64,000 bases of DNA from Bosea sp. 124 (lineage in GTDB: Bacteria > Pseudomonadota > Alphaproteobacteria > Rhizobiales > Beijerinckiaceae). The stretch lies in NCBI RefSeq assembly GCF_003046175.1, contig NZ_PZZM01000001.1, forward strand, positions 3,179,001 through 3,243,000. Direction: 5' to 3'. The translations under genes and the position numbers were made by a program. This document shows positions 1 through 7,646 of the stretch, in pieces (positions within the stretch are counted from its first letter, which is position 1; each line of letters starts with the position of its first letter). The notes under the pieces were generated by a model. It made no database searches and had not been told where the DNA came from. It worked only from the letters and a program-made list of their open reading frames with translations.

Positions 1-45
1 TCCCCGCCGCACTTGGGTCTCCACCGACAGCTTGGGAGGACGGCC

Positions 46-495
46 ATGTTCGAGGAATTCAAGAAATTCGCTCTTCGCGGTAACGTTGTCGATTTAGCGG
101 TAGGCGTGGTCATCGGAGCCGCGTTTGGGGCGATCGTCGCTTCGTTGGTGGCCGACATCATCATGCCCATCATCGGCGCGGTGACGGGAGGACTGGATTT
201 TTCGAATTATTATGCGCCGCTTTCATCCAAGGTGCAGGCCGGTCTTAGCTACGCCGACGCCAAGAAGCAGGGGGCTGTACTTGGATATGGGCAGTTCATT
301 ACAATAGCGCTTAATTTCGCGATCGTCGCATTCGTGCTGTTTATCGTTATCCGGGGCATGAACAAGATGAAGCGGGCCGAGGACGCCAAATTGGACGTAC
401 CCAAAGCTCCCGAGATTTCGGCAGATGTTAAGTTGCTGACCGAAATCAGGGATCAAATGGCAGCGTTGAATGCCAAACTTGTCGGACGATCCTGA
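46..495 (+). CDS. mscL: Large-conductance mechanosensitive channel MscL
   Basis: This is the pressure-release channel that opens in the inner membrane during hypo-osmotic shock. The 149-residue protein begins [20 protein letters not shown], which is the family's amphipathic N-terminal helix followed by TM1 with the conserved RGNVxDLAVG motif. A second membrane helix lies near residues 78-103 and a charged C-terminal bundle helix follows. Length matches the family norm of 130-150. An upstream in-frame start at 13 would add eleven residues unlike MscL, so the ATG at 46, preceded by GGGAGG, is preferred. It stands alone; the next gene is 41 bases downstream and unrelated. The gene looks intact. 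Confidence 0.95.
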   Translation: MFEEFKKFALRGNVVDLAVGVVIGAAFGAIVASLVADIIMPIIGAVTGGLDFSNYYAPLSSKVQAGLSYADAKKQGAVLGYGQFITIALNFAIVAFVLFIVIRGMNKMKRAEDAKLDVPKAPEISADVKLLTEIRDQMAALNAKLVGRS

Positions 496-536
496 CGTGA
501 TCGCTGATTGCATGTCTGTTCAGCCGGAGATTACGC

Positions 537-1343
537 TTGGTCGAGACCGCACGACACGACGCCTGGAGCGCGGGAGATAGTTGCGACCGCTACATGGGCC
601 GATGGAGGCGGAAGATTGCGCCGCTGTTCCTCGATTGGTTCGACCCACCTACCGGTTTGGACTGGCTAGATGTGGGGTGCGGGACCGGCGCGCTTTCCGC
701 TGCCATTGTCGCTCAGTGTTCGCCGAAAAGCGTGCTCGCCATCGATCCGTCTGAGGGCTTTCTCCAGACCGCGCAGGCGGCGCTCGCGGATGAGCGCATA
801 CAGTTTCGACTAGGGGACGCCCAAGCCCTACCAGCAAAGCCGGGAAGCGTAGACGTGATCGCCTCCGGGTTGGTTCTCAACTTCGTGCCAGATCGTACCA
901 AAGCGCTTAGCGAAATGCGGCGCGTCGGGCGTCCGGGTGCACTGATCGGGTTTTATGTCTAGGACTATCCCGGCGGCGGCATCGAGTTCATGCGAGCTTT
1001 TTGGCGGGCTGCGATTGAACTCGATCCGAAGGCCCTCGACCTGATGGAAAGCAGACGCTTCCCGTTCTGCACCCCGGAAGGGCTAACAGCCCTGGTTAAG
1101 GATGCGGGACTGGATGTTCTCGGTCATGCGCCGATCGAAGCTCCTACGGTGTTCTCGAACTTCGACGACTACTGGCAGCCGTTCACGCTGGGAGCAGGCC
1201 CAGCGCCGGGCTACTGCATGAGTCTTGAGCCGGATCACCGGGAGCGTCTGCGGCAGAAACTCGATCAGACATTACCCCGTCAAGAGGACGGATCAATACG
1301 GCTGAGGGCGAGAGCATGGGCTTTGAAGGCCAGCGTCAATTGA
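537..1343 (+). pseudogene. Class I SAM-dependent methyltransferase with an in-frame amber stop
   Basis: Two open segments in the same frame (537-962 and 963-1343) together encode one Rossmann-fold methyltransferase of about 268 residues. The SAM-binding loop LDVGCGTGALS lies near residue 42, an acidic residue ending strand 2 follows (AIDPS), and LGDAQALP is the motif II region. They are separated by TAG at 960-962. The context GFYV-stop-DYPGG matches family members that have Trp here, so a TGG to TAG change is the simplest explanation. The start codon is TTG at 537 and no strong ribosome site is visible. The substrate is not predictable. Unless the stop is suppressed, the product lacks its C-terminal half. 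Confidence 0.85.
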
Positions 1344-1469
1344 ACCGATTTCGATTTGGAGGGCTGCGCGCGGCGCAGGCTGGGGGGCCACCATCCTTGA
1401 TCCGATTTTCAGGCGGTGGCTGAAAGGAATGGTGATACGCTGGCGTTGTAGTCCGCCGGAGAGTCATTC

Positions 1470-1730
1470 ATGACCCAAGAGCAGAGGGCTGGGTTGGCGC
1501 GGTTGATGCTCTGTTGGCCGGAAGGTCGTGCTGCGCTCCGTCTTATGAGCGCTTCAGACATTCCCCTGTTGGACCTTTGCGAAGCCTACAACCTAGCTTG
1601 CAACGCCGCCGCTTATTGGTCGAAATCGAATTCTGCAAACGCGGCCGAAATTGCCGATGAATACCGCTCGCTCGTTCCCGAAATCGAAGCCGAGGCTCGT
1701 CAAAGGGTGAATGGGCCGCGTGGTTCCTGA
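1470..1730 (+). CDS. Small orphan protein, paralogue of the product at 46534-46827
   Basis: I do not recognise a named family. The 86-residue protein is soluble, predicted mainly helical and mildly acidic at the C-terminus. Its residues 7-75 align with the 97-residue product encoded at 46534-46827 on the other strand: both have LARLML/FARLML, an aromatic-rich AAAYWSKS/AAAFWSRS segment and an EYRSLV/EYRDLV segment with the same spacing. The ATG at 1470 follows GGAGAGTC at a suitable distance. The upstream 126 bases and downstream 107 bases carry no gene. Function is unknown; the duplicated copy argues it is a real gene. Confidence 0.6.
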   Translation: MTQEQRAGLARLMLCWPEGRAALRLMSASDIPLLDLCEAYNLACNAAAYWSKSNSANAAEIADEYRSLVPEIEAEARQRVNGPRGS

Positions 1731-1837
1731 TAAGTTCTCCTCCTTTCCGCAGGGCGGGGTCGGAATTTAGATTTTTTCCAACGTGTGGAAACTTTCCTCC
1801 GCTGCGACGTTTTTCATGTCGTTTATGGGAGGAGGAC

Positions 1838-2035
1838 ATGACATCGAGTAATCGATCACACCGCCCTCTGGATGCTGGCGAGAATATAAGGCCAGCAGAA
1901 GCAGACGCTTCGACCGGCCAATCAGCGCCCGTTCATGAAGGTTCTTTTGCTTCAGTATTGTGGATAGTCATGGTGTTATGGCTGGCATTGCTCGGGTTTG
2001 GTGGATTGTGGGTATACTCTTGGCTCGGCGGGTAA
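1838..2035 (+). CDS. Small single-pass membrane protein
   Basis: A 65-residue protein with a polar N-terminal half (about 35 residues rich in Ser, Glu and Pro) and one hydrophobic helix at roughly residues 40-61, ending in SWLGG. A strong ribosome site, GGGAGGAGGAC, precedes the ATG at 1838. No family is recognised. The shape suggests a membrane-anchored small protein with its N-terminus in the cytoplasm, but orientation is not certain. It is followed directly by antisense remains of a receiver gene. Confidence 0.5.
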   Translation: MTSSNRSHRPLDAGENIRPAEADASTGQSAPVHEGSFASVLWIVMVLWLALLGFGGLWVYSWLGG

Positions 2036-2049
2036 GAGACGTACATCCA

Positions 2050-2299
2050 TCATAGTCTCACTGGATCGTGCCCGCCTCTTCGACCGTGAGCCTCCAAGCA
2101 AACAAATATCGATCGCGTCAGTGCAGTCTGAGCGAATGGTTTGTTGAGCCAAGGCAGGTCTACGTCGGGGGGCAATTCTGTATAGCCTGTGGCAACAAGA
2201 TCGGCTGGCGGGGATAGACAGCCCGCACCTATAGGCCATTTGTACGCCTGTCATTCCGGGCATCGCCTGATCGGTTATCGCAACATCGAAGACATTCAC
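2050..2299 (-). pseudogene. Remnant of a response-regulator receiver domain, frameshifted
   Basis: Read on the minus strand, one frame gives FDVAITDQAMPGMTGVQMA, the strand-3 phosphoacceptor region of a CheY-like receiver with the Asp of ITDQAMPG. After a +1 shift near 2235, a second frame gives DLVATGYTELPPD followed by WLNKPFAQTAL, the strand-4 Thr/Gly and the strand-5 Lys-Pro motif. The two halves fit a single receiver like those at the C-terminus of hybrid histidine kinases. The kinase portion is absent and no start is evident. The second frame ends at 2050. This is a decayed fragment, not a functional gene. Confidence 0.75.
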
Positions 2300-2396
2300 T
2301 TGCCGACTGGACCGGTAAAGTCGCTCTCATTGTGCGCAATGAAGCCGGGGCAGTGGCCGGAAATTCGCCACTGAAGCGGGCTCCAGAGAAGATGGC

Positions 2397-2744
2397 TCAG
2401 TCGTGGTGCGAGCCGGTCGTTTTGGCGGATGCAACGCCCGTCTTGCATACGGTGGTCTCGACAGTTTCGCCGCTGTGGTTCAGGCGCTTCCAGCGCTTCA
2501 ACTCGGACTGAAAATAATAGGTCGGTAGCCCGGCTTGCGTCGCCACCAGCTTTTGGTTCTCGAAGACGTACGTGTGGGCTTCGCCGCCGATTTGAACATC
2601 CGCTCGGCCCGTGTCCTCGCGATGATGGATCACGACAACATCGCTCTCAAACTTGCATGTGTATGTCCGGGTCGTGTGTAGCTCGTCGTGACTGGCGAGA
2701 ATGAGCGCGCTCGGGATAGCCAGCGCTGCGAAATGCACAGTCAT
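2397..2744 (-). CDS. Hypothetical exported protein
   Basis: A 115-residue protein starting MTVHFAALAIPSALILASH, which looks like a signal peptide with an uncertain cleavage site near residue 17. The rest is polar, with one Cys early in the mature part and another near the C-terminus. No family is recognised. An upstream in-frame start at 2855 exists, but the ATG at 2744 has an excellent ribosome site (GGAGG, seven bases upstream) and puts the hydrophobic stretch at the N-terminus, so it is chosen. It is transcribed away from the gene at 2980. Confidence 0.55.
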   Translation of the reverse strand: MTVHFAALAIPSALILASHDELHTTRTYTCKFESDVVVIHHREDTGRADVQIGGEAHTYVFENQKLVATQAGLPTYYFQSELKRWKRLNHSGETVETTVCKTGVASAKTTGSHHD

Positions 2745-2979
2745 CGCGACCTCCTGCCTGATATCGAGTAAGACGCTGTTTTCGCAGAAAAGTTCCCTCA
2801 TTCCAACGCCAACTGAAATAATCGTAAAACGTGAGCGTTTGCACGTTGGGCACAACCTGAGCGAAGCTCCGCTCGAAAACTTGCGCTAAGCCTCTCATTA
2901 TGAACGCTTATTCATGGAACACCTGCTCTAATCAGCAGTTTTATTCTGTGGCGGGGGCCGTCCCAAAGGGAGAAGAACC

Positions 2980-3405
2980 ATGATCAAGAACATTGCTCTG
3001 ATCGCTGCCCTCGCTCTCGTCCCGGCCACTGCCTTCGCGCAGTCGAACTCCGGCGCGGCCGGTGGTGCGGCCAGCGGCGCGGCCACGGGTGCTGTCGGTG
3101 GTGCCATCGTCGGCGGTCCTGTCGGGGCCGTGGTGGGCGGCGTCGGTGGTGCCGCTGCTGGCGCTATCGTCGGTGGCATCGCAACCGAGAACCGCACCGA
3201 GTTCCGCACGTACGTGAAGGAACAGAAGGTGCCTTCGGTGACGTACCGCGAGAAGGTCGTCGTCGGCGCGACGTTGCCCGACACGGTGACCTATCGCGAG
3301 GTTCCGGCCAAGTATGGCAAGACCGAATATCGCTACACCGTGGTCAACGACCAGACCGTTCTGGTTGAGCCCAAGACGCGCAAGATCGTTCAGATCATCG
3401 AGTGA
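2980..3405 (+). CDS. Glycine-rich exported protein with a DUF1236-like C-terminus
   Basis: A 141-residue protein with a clear signal peptide (MIKNIALIAALALVPATAFA, cleavage after AFA). Residues 25-67 form a Gly/Ala-rich stretch with glycine-zipper periodicity (VGGAIVGGPVGAVVGG), which commonly inserts into or lies against membranes. Residues 75-141 resemble DUF1236, a small domain repeated in exported proteins of Hyphomicrobiales, with VTYREVPAKYGKTEYRYTVV. A GGGAG ribosome site precedes the ATG and a strong Rho-independent terminator follows. Role unknown, likely periplasmic or outer-membrane associated. Confidence 0.8.
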   Translation: MIKNIALIAALALVPATAFAQSNSGAAGGAASGAATGAVGGAIVGGPVGAVVGGVGGAAAGAIVGGIATENRTEFRTYVKEQKVPSVTYREKVVVGATLPDTVTYREVPAKYGKTEYRYTVVNDQTVLVEPKTRKIVQIIE

Positions 3406-3413
3406 TGAAATAG

Positions 3414-3446
3414 GAGCCCGCCCTTTCAGGGGCGGGCTCTTTTTTC
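3414..3446 (+). terminator. Rho-independent terminator after the glycine-rich gene
   Basis: A perfect 10-bp stem (GAGCCCGCCC with GGGCGGGCTC) and a six-base loop are followed by a run of seven T. It begins nine bases after the stop codon of the gene ending at 3405. Confidence 0.92.
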
Positions 3447-3469
3447 CATGAAATCAGGAGCGACACGCT

Positions 3470-3742
3470 ATGATCAAGACCCTATTGTTGGCTGCGGGCA
3501 TTGCCGCAACCGCGCTAATCACGGCTCCCGCACACTCTCAGGTTCGGGTCGAAACGCGCATCGAGCGCTCTGACGACGACGGCCCCCGCTATCGGGAGCG
3601 GCGTGGATACGAGGAACGTCGAGGCGGGTATGAACGCCGGATCGTGCGAAGCCGCTTCCGTGATGATTGTCGAATGGTGGAAAAGCGTCGCGTCAACCGG
3701 TTCGGCGAGGTTGTCATACGGCGTACGCGTATCTGCGGGTGA
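3470..3742 (+). CDS. Small exported Arg-rich protein
   Basis: A 90-residue protein with a signal peptide (MIKTLLLAAGIAATALITAPAHS). The mature part is very basic and Arg/Tyr/Glu rich, including RERRGYEERRGGYERR, and has two Cys (DDCRMVEKRR and RTRICG) that could form a disulfide. It is one of three consecutive small exported proteins on this strand, each with its own ribosome site (CAGGAGCG here). No family is recognised; a surface- or periplasm-binding role is only a guess. Confidence 0.65.
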   Translation: MIKTLLLAAGIAATALITAPAHSQVRVETRIERSDDDGPRYRERRGYEERRGGYERRIVRSRFRDDCRMVEKRRVNRFGEVVIRRTRICG

Positions 3743-3818
3743 CACCATGAGGCGGTGGGCAGTTGTTGCGCCCGCCGCTTCTCTGCTTTTCCAGCCATTG
3801 TTTCGACAGGAGAGTCCT

Positions 3819-4103
3819 ATGCGAACGCTCGTTCTCGTTGCGGTGGCAATGCTGGGCCTGGGCTCGATGCCGCCATCCCCCGCACGAGCCGCGCCGGTCG
3901 CGGCACTGACAGCCGTTGAGATGCCAGACCATATCGAGCAGATCAAAAAGGGTGGTCACAAGTTCAAAGACCACAAGGGTTGGAAGGGCGCGCGGCACTG
4001 GAACCGTGGCTATGGGCCCGGTCGGTATTATGGAGGTCCCCCGCCGCACGCTCGCGCCTACGGGCGGGGCGCGCGCGACTTCGGCTACTACCGCTACTGG
4101 TAA
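3819..4103 (+). CDS. Small exported His/Gly/Tyr-rich protein
   Basis: A 94-residue protein with a signal peptide (residues 1-24, ending ARA). The mature part has Lys/His (KKGGHKFKDHKGW) and then Gly/Tyr/Arg-rich sequence, ending FGYYRYW. Such composition is common in small exported proteins of Hyphomicrobiales. The ATG at 3819 follows ACAGGAGAG; the longer in-frame opening from 3603 overlaps the upstream gene and is rejected. No enzymatic motif is seen; metal binding through the His residues is possible but unproven. Confidence 0.6.
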   Translation: MRTLVLVAVAMLGLGSMPPSPARAAPVAALTAVEMPDHIEQIKKGGHKFKDHKGWKGARHWNRGYGPGRYYGGPPPHARAYGRGARDFGYYRYW

Positions 4104-4793
4104 GTTTGCCCCTGCGACGGTCTCGGTCGGCCGAGATCATCGCGCTTTGTTGCAGTCACATGGTGGGAATGGGCACATGCCCCAAGGCAGGCAGGCCCTA
4201 CGGCAAGCTTTCAGACGCTTCGAGCAGGAGGTGCCGCTCTGGCTCGGCGTTGGCCTGCGATGGCTCCGCCACCCTGCTTCTCGATGGCTTCGCATATCAG
4301 CGTGCTTATCTATCCCAGCAGCAGGCTGACACGCTGTATCTGAGGTGGGAAGCCTGCATGGTAGGCTTCCTGCAAGCAAGCCCAGCAAGCTCTATGCGGA
4401 CGGGGGCCCTCGACGGCTGTCAACTGGTGGAGGGCGCACGCCCAGCAGCGCGTCGCTTCGCGCTTCTTCACGCCGGGGTCTCCAGCGTTCGCGCATGCGA
4501 TGCTGGGCCTGATCCCGGCTGGGAAGAGATAGCACGCGACGAGGAGGAGTATCGTCCCTCGCGCGCCCCTTACTTTTGATCGAGGCAACCATCGGCAGAC
4601 GCCGAAGATCTGAACGTTGTCCTGATGAAGGTGCCACCTGCCGCGTTCCCATGCGGGAAACGCACAGATGAGGGGGCGAACTCTTTTATTCGGACGTCGC
4701 CTCGGCGTTGCACTCTGGCTGAGCCGCGTCCAACTGGCCGCGCAAAGCATCTACAGGCTCTGCATCGCGATCCGTTTTCGCTGCCGAGAGCAG
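4104..4793. other. Stretch without a confident gene
   Basis: Several overlapping openings occur on both strands, none with recognisable domains and none with a good ribosome site. The best candidate is a 53-codon plus-strand opening from ATG 4668 with a hydrophobic middle, but it runs into the downstream terminator, so I do not call it. Confidence 0.5.
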
Positions 4794-4822
4794 AAAAAAG
4801 GCCCCGGATTTCTCCGGAGGCC
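4794..4822 (-). terminator. Rho-independent terminator for the minus-strand stress gene
   Basis: On the minus strand GGCCTCCGGA and TCCGGGGCC pair around a short loop and are followed by six T. It lies 24 bases past the stop codon of the gene ending at 4846. Confidence 0.85.
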
Positions 4823-4845
4823 TTGGTGACTATAGGCGTTGAAGG

Positions 4846-5412
4846 TCAGACGACTGGCGGCGTCATACGGCTGGACGTGGTTGCCTCCCGATCATAGGGG
4901 GCGGCGCTTTCCTCGAAGCGAGACCAGCCTTCCTTCCGATACTGAGCCGTGCGCTCGGTACGGTCGAGCGGTATTGCGCCGTCCAAAATCGCCTCGACGT
5001 TCAGCACCTGATCGGCCTCCGCACGGACGGATACGACCGAACCGCCGCGACGGACGGACTCGGCGTAATAGTTCGCCTCGTCCTCGTCGTGGCCTTCCTT
5101 GATGAAGGAGCCGACCAAGCCCCCCGCAGTTGCACCGGCAACCGCACCCACCGCAGTCGCGGCGAGCCAACCTGCCGCAACGACAGGTCCGACGCCGGGA
5201 ATGGCCAGCATGCCAAGGCCTGCAAGCAGGCCGGCCGCGCCACCGACGCCAGCACCGATCCCGGCGCCTTCCTCGGCATTAGTCTCGCCCGCCTTACTGT
5301 CGCGGCCGACGATGCTGATATTGCTGCTCGAAATTCCGGATTCCTCAAGCCGCTCGACGACCGAGCGCGCGGTGTCGTAGTCGCCATAGGAACGGGTGAT
5401 GGTGCGGGTCAT
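4846..5412 (-). CDS. General-stress protein 17M-like protein with glycine zipper
   Basis: A 188-residue protein. Residues 1-40 (beginning MTRTITRSYGDYDTARSVVE) match the N-terminal domain of the general stress protein 17M/YflT type. Residues about 55-110 form a long Gly/Ala-rich hydrophobic segment with glycine-zipper spacing (AIPGVGPVVAAGWLAATAVG) that is probably membrane-associated. A conserved acidic stretch EGHDEDEANYYAESVRRGG follows. The start at 5412 has GGAG seven bases upstream; the longer opening from 5445 adds a Pro-rich leader that looks non-coding. A terminator follows it. Expression under general stress is known for relatives, not shown here. Confidence 0.75.
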   Translation of the reverse strand: MTRTITRSYGDYDTARSVVERLEESGISSSNISIVGRDSKAGETNAEEGAGIGAGVGGAAGLLAGLGMLAIPGVGPVVAAGWLAATAVGAVAGATAGGLVGSFIKEGHDEDEANYYAESVRRGGSVVSVRAEADQVLNVEAILDGAIPLDRTERTAQYRKEGWSRFEESAAPYDREATTSSRMTPPVV

Positions 5413-5448
5413 GATGGTCTCCAAAGGTCGTGGTGAGAGGGGCATCCG

Positions 5449-5748
5449 TCAGTTCTTGACGATGTTGCCGCGGTAATCGACGGAGACGTTGACCGTGGCA
5501 CCGGCGTTGGTCGCCTTGCCCTTCCAAACGCCGTTGTCGTCCTTCTTCAGATCCATCACATTGGTGTAGCCGTTGGCCTCCAGGCGACTCTTGGCTTGGC
5601 CCTCAGTGAAGCTGTTGGCCCCGGGCAGCGGGGCGTTGGCGTCGGCTGGCGCGGTCGGTGCGGGTTTCGGTGAGGTGGTGGCGGTCTGGGCCATGGCGCC
5701 GAAGGAGGTCGCCGTGGCGATCAAGGAAGCGATGATCAGCTTTTTCAT
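5449..5748 (-). CDS. Small exported PepSY-like protein
   Basis: A 99-residue protein with a signal peptide (MKKLIIASLIATATSFGAMA) followed by a Pro/Ala-rich linker. The C-terminal 55 residues (FTEGQAKSRLEANGYTNV, then WKGKATNAGATVNVSVDYRG) look like a single PepSY-type fold, where a helix with ARxxLExxGY leads into paired strands. The ATG at 5748 follows CCGGAGAC and is preferred over an upstream in-frame start at 5817. It lies 36 bases upstream of the stress protein on the same strand and may be cotranscribed with it. Function is unknown; such domains often bind or inhibit partners in the periplasm. Confidence 0.7.
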   Translation of the reverse strand: MKKLIIASLIATATSFGAMAQTATTSPKPAPTAPADANAPLPGANSFTEGQAKSRLEANGYTNVMDLKKDDNGVWKGKATNAGATVNVSVDYRGNIVKN

Positions 5749-5900
5749 GGTTGTCTCCGGAGGTTGCGGACTAGCCGCGATGCTCAGGAAAACGGCCTCC
5801 TGCCCGGTTAGTTCCAACCCAGATCACGGACCCGTGAGCGGAACAGGAATGGTTCTCCCCGGTTGAATGGGCTTCCAGACACGCCAAAGGGGAGAAAACC

Positions 5901-6410
5901 ATGGCAGAGTCAAAAGCACTCGACGACATGTTCCACGACATGCTCAAGGACGTCTATTACGCGGAGAAGCAGGTGCTGAAGGCCCTGCCGAAGATGGCCA
6001 AGGCCACCAAGTCTGCCGAGTTGAAGAAGGCCTTCGAGACGCACAAGGCCGAGACCGCCGAGCAGATCGAGCGCCTCAGCCAGGTGTTCGAGCTCATCGG
6101 CAAGACGCCGCGGGCCAAGACCTGCGATGCCATCCTCGGCATCCTCAAGGAAGGCGAGGCGGTCATCGAGGATTACGAGGACAGTCCCGCCCTTGACGCC
6201 GGCCTGGTCGCCTCAGCCCAGGCGGTCGAGCACTATGAGATCGCCCGCTACGGCACCCTGAAGGCTTGGGCCCAGCAGCTCGGCCACAAGGACGCCGTCA
6301 AGCTCCTCGACGAGACCCTCGCCGAGGAAACTAAAACGGACAAGCTGCTTACCCAGTTGGGCGGAACGGCGAATTCCACCGCCACCAGCAAGGTTGCCAA
6401 AGCGGCTTGA
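5901..6410 (+). CDS. YciE-like ferritin-like protein (DUF892)
   Basis: A 169-residue four-helix protein of the DUF892/YciE family, related to the ferritin fold. It starts ALDDMFHDMLKDVYYAEKQV with the usual helix-1 Glu, and carries Glu/His residues in later helices (ETHKAETAEQIERL, then SAQAVEHYEIARYGTLKAWA) that match the family's di-iron positions. Typical members are 160-170 residues and are induced by stress. The start has GGGGAG upstream; a Rho-independent terminator follows, so it is probably a single-gene transcript. The gene looks intact. Confidence 0.88.
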   Translation: MAESKALDDMFHDMLKDVYYAEKQVLKALPKMAKATKSAELKKAFETHKAETAEQIERLSQVFELIGKTPRAKTCDAILGILKEGEAVIEDYEDSPALDAGLVASAQAVEHYEIARYGTLKAWAQQLGHKDAVKLLDETLAEETKTDKLLTQLGGTANSTATSKVAKAA

Positions 6411-6426
6411 TGATCACCGCGTAGGG

Positions 6427-6460
6427 AAGGCCCGTCGAGCGGCACTCGGCGGGCCTTTTC
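6427..6460 (+). terminator. Rho-independent terminator after the YciE-like gene
   Basis: AAGGCCCG and CGGGCCTT pair, extended by GTCGAG with CTCGGC, and are followed by a short T run. It starts 16 bases after the stop codon at 6410. Confidence 0.8.
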
Positions 6461-6539
6461 ATGTCCGGCTTCATGTCCGGCGCGCGGAACCGAAAACTAT
6501 TTTTTCCGTTTTTGATCCGGGGGCAGGGGTTCAGCAGAT

Positions 6540-6809
6540 ATGCCAAAATACACCATTACGACGGATGCCGGCGACGGACCGGAGCGCTTTGATGAGCCGG
6601 TCGAATTCCCCCACGACAAGGCGGCGACCGACGACGCGCAGATAGCGCTAGCCGACATGGCCAAGGATACGCTCCCTAACGGCAAGCGCGCTAATTTCGC
6701 CGTGTCCGTTGAGGACGAGGTCGGTAAGGAAATCTACGCCGCCGAGATGCATTTCACGGCGAAGACTGAGGAAGATCTCGAGCAGGGCGCGGCGGCCTGC
6801 GTTCGTTAA
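6540..6809 (+). CDS. DUF6894-like small protein
   Basis: An 89-residue cytoplasmic protein that matches the general pattern of DUF6894: a short N-terminal strand, an acidic middle, a helix with ALADMAKDTLPNGKR, and a FAVSVEDEVGKEIYAAEM strand pair. These proteins are abundant in Hyphomicrobiales and their function is unknown. The start has weak ribosome complementarity (GGGGGCAGGGG about 15 bases upstream). The downstream sequence turns directly into ISL3 transposase remains on the other strand. Confidence 0.7.
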   Translation: MPKYTITTDAGDGPERFDEPVEFPHDKAATDDAQIALADMAKDTLPNGKRANFAVSVEDEVGKEIYAAEMHFTAKTEEDLEQGAAACVR

Positions 6810-7115
6810 GCCAGATCAATAGCGCGCCGATCAGACGCGCCTGGAGCAAGTCGATCTTTCCTCGCCGTACATCTGGCGTTTTACGAGCTTGAGACGGGTG
6901 ATCTGGCCCTCGGTTTGACCGTTTGACCAAGTCGAGATGATAGCGGCTCGCACTGCGGCCTCGTCTCGGCGAACGCCATTCGCCAAGGAGGCAACCAGGC
7001 TTTGGGAGGCGCGCTCGATCCATGATGTCAAGGGTTCGGGCCGTCTCGCTTTGATCATGGCATGGAAGGCGGCGACAATCTCGCGAGCCTCCACCAAGGC
7101 TGGGATGCTAGCTCC
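6806..7115 (-). pseudogene. ISL3-family transposase C-terminal remnant, frameshifted
   Basis: The minus strand encodes the C-terminal segment of an ISL3-type transposase: ALVEAREIVAAFHAMIKAR, then SLVASLANGVRRDEAAVRAA and WSNGQTEGQITRLKLVKRQM. That second part is the conserved block with the catalytic Glu (TEG). A one-base shift after MYG moves the ending (KIDLLQARLIGA) into another frame. The N-terminal two thirds are missing. No terminal inverted repeats could be paired by eye. Confidence 0.85.
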
Positions 7116-7235
7116 TTGCCTTTAAGCAGGATGCGCAGCCGTCTGAACTTGTTCAGCGCCGCCGCTGCGCTGGCCGCTCCCGCTAAGCCGGCCGCAACGG
7201 CAATTATGCTCTGCCTCGAATAAGGCGTCCGGTAG

Positions 7236-7448
7236 GGAGCACGGCTGTACGGAGATGCTAACCTCGTCATCTGGCCGAAGGTCTTCGAGCTCAACCGCCG
7301 GACCATCCTCGCCGCTGGCATGATCGGCGTTCGCGGCCGGATACAGCGCGAGGGAGAGGTCGTCCATCTGGTTGCGCAGCGCTTGACAGATCTGTCAGGG
7401 GAGCTTGCGAAGGTCGGCGAGCTGACGCGCCGTAGGGTCCGCCGTTGA
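7236..7448 (+). pseudogene. C-terminal fragment of error-prone DNA polymerase DnaE2 (ImuC)
   Basis: A plus-strand opening gives NLVIWPKVFELNRRTILAAG followed by RGRIQREGEVVHLVAQRLTD. This is the OB-fold region near the C-terminus of DnaE2/ImuC polymerases, which act in SOS mutagenesis with ImuA and ImuB. An in-frame stop at 7233 closes the 5' side, and only about 70 codons remain of a protein of more than 1000 residues. No imuA or imuB is seen. It abuts the ISL3 remnant, which suggests loss by IS-mediated deletion. Confidence 0.8.
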
Positions 7449-7646
7449 TCTGTGGGGGTGGAAGCCGCCGCCGAGCGGGCTACAGCGCACTGCGAATAGC
7501 CTTCAAACTGGCGGAGATGATTTTCAACTCCTGCTTCCGGCCGAACTTCTCTTTTAGTACCGAGAGTGCACTCTTGGCGTAGCGGAGGTGTCAGGATTTC
7601 GGTTGACCGAATGGCGGAGCCTTTATTCCCATTAACGCACTCATTC

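Noticed and set aside
13..495. MscL starting at 13
   Set aside because: The extra eleven residues are unlike MscL and the ATG at 46 has the better ribosome site.
223..513. Minus-strand opening antisense to mscL
   Set aside because: It is the shadow of the plus-strand gene and has no ribosome site or family.
4310..4750. Minus-strand opening of 146 codons
   Set aside because: No domain, unfavourable composition and no ribosome site.
4668..4829. 53-codon plus-strand opening with a hydrophobic centre
   Set aside because: Weak ribosome site and its end runs through a terminator of the minus-strand gene; coding status not supported.
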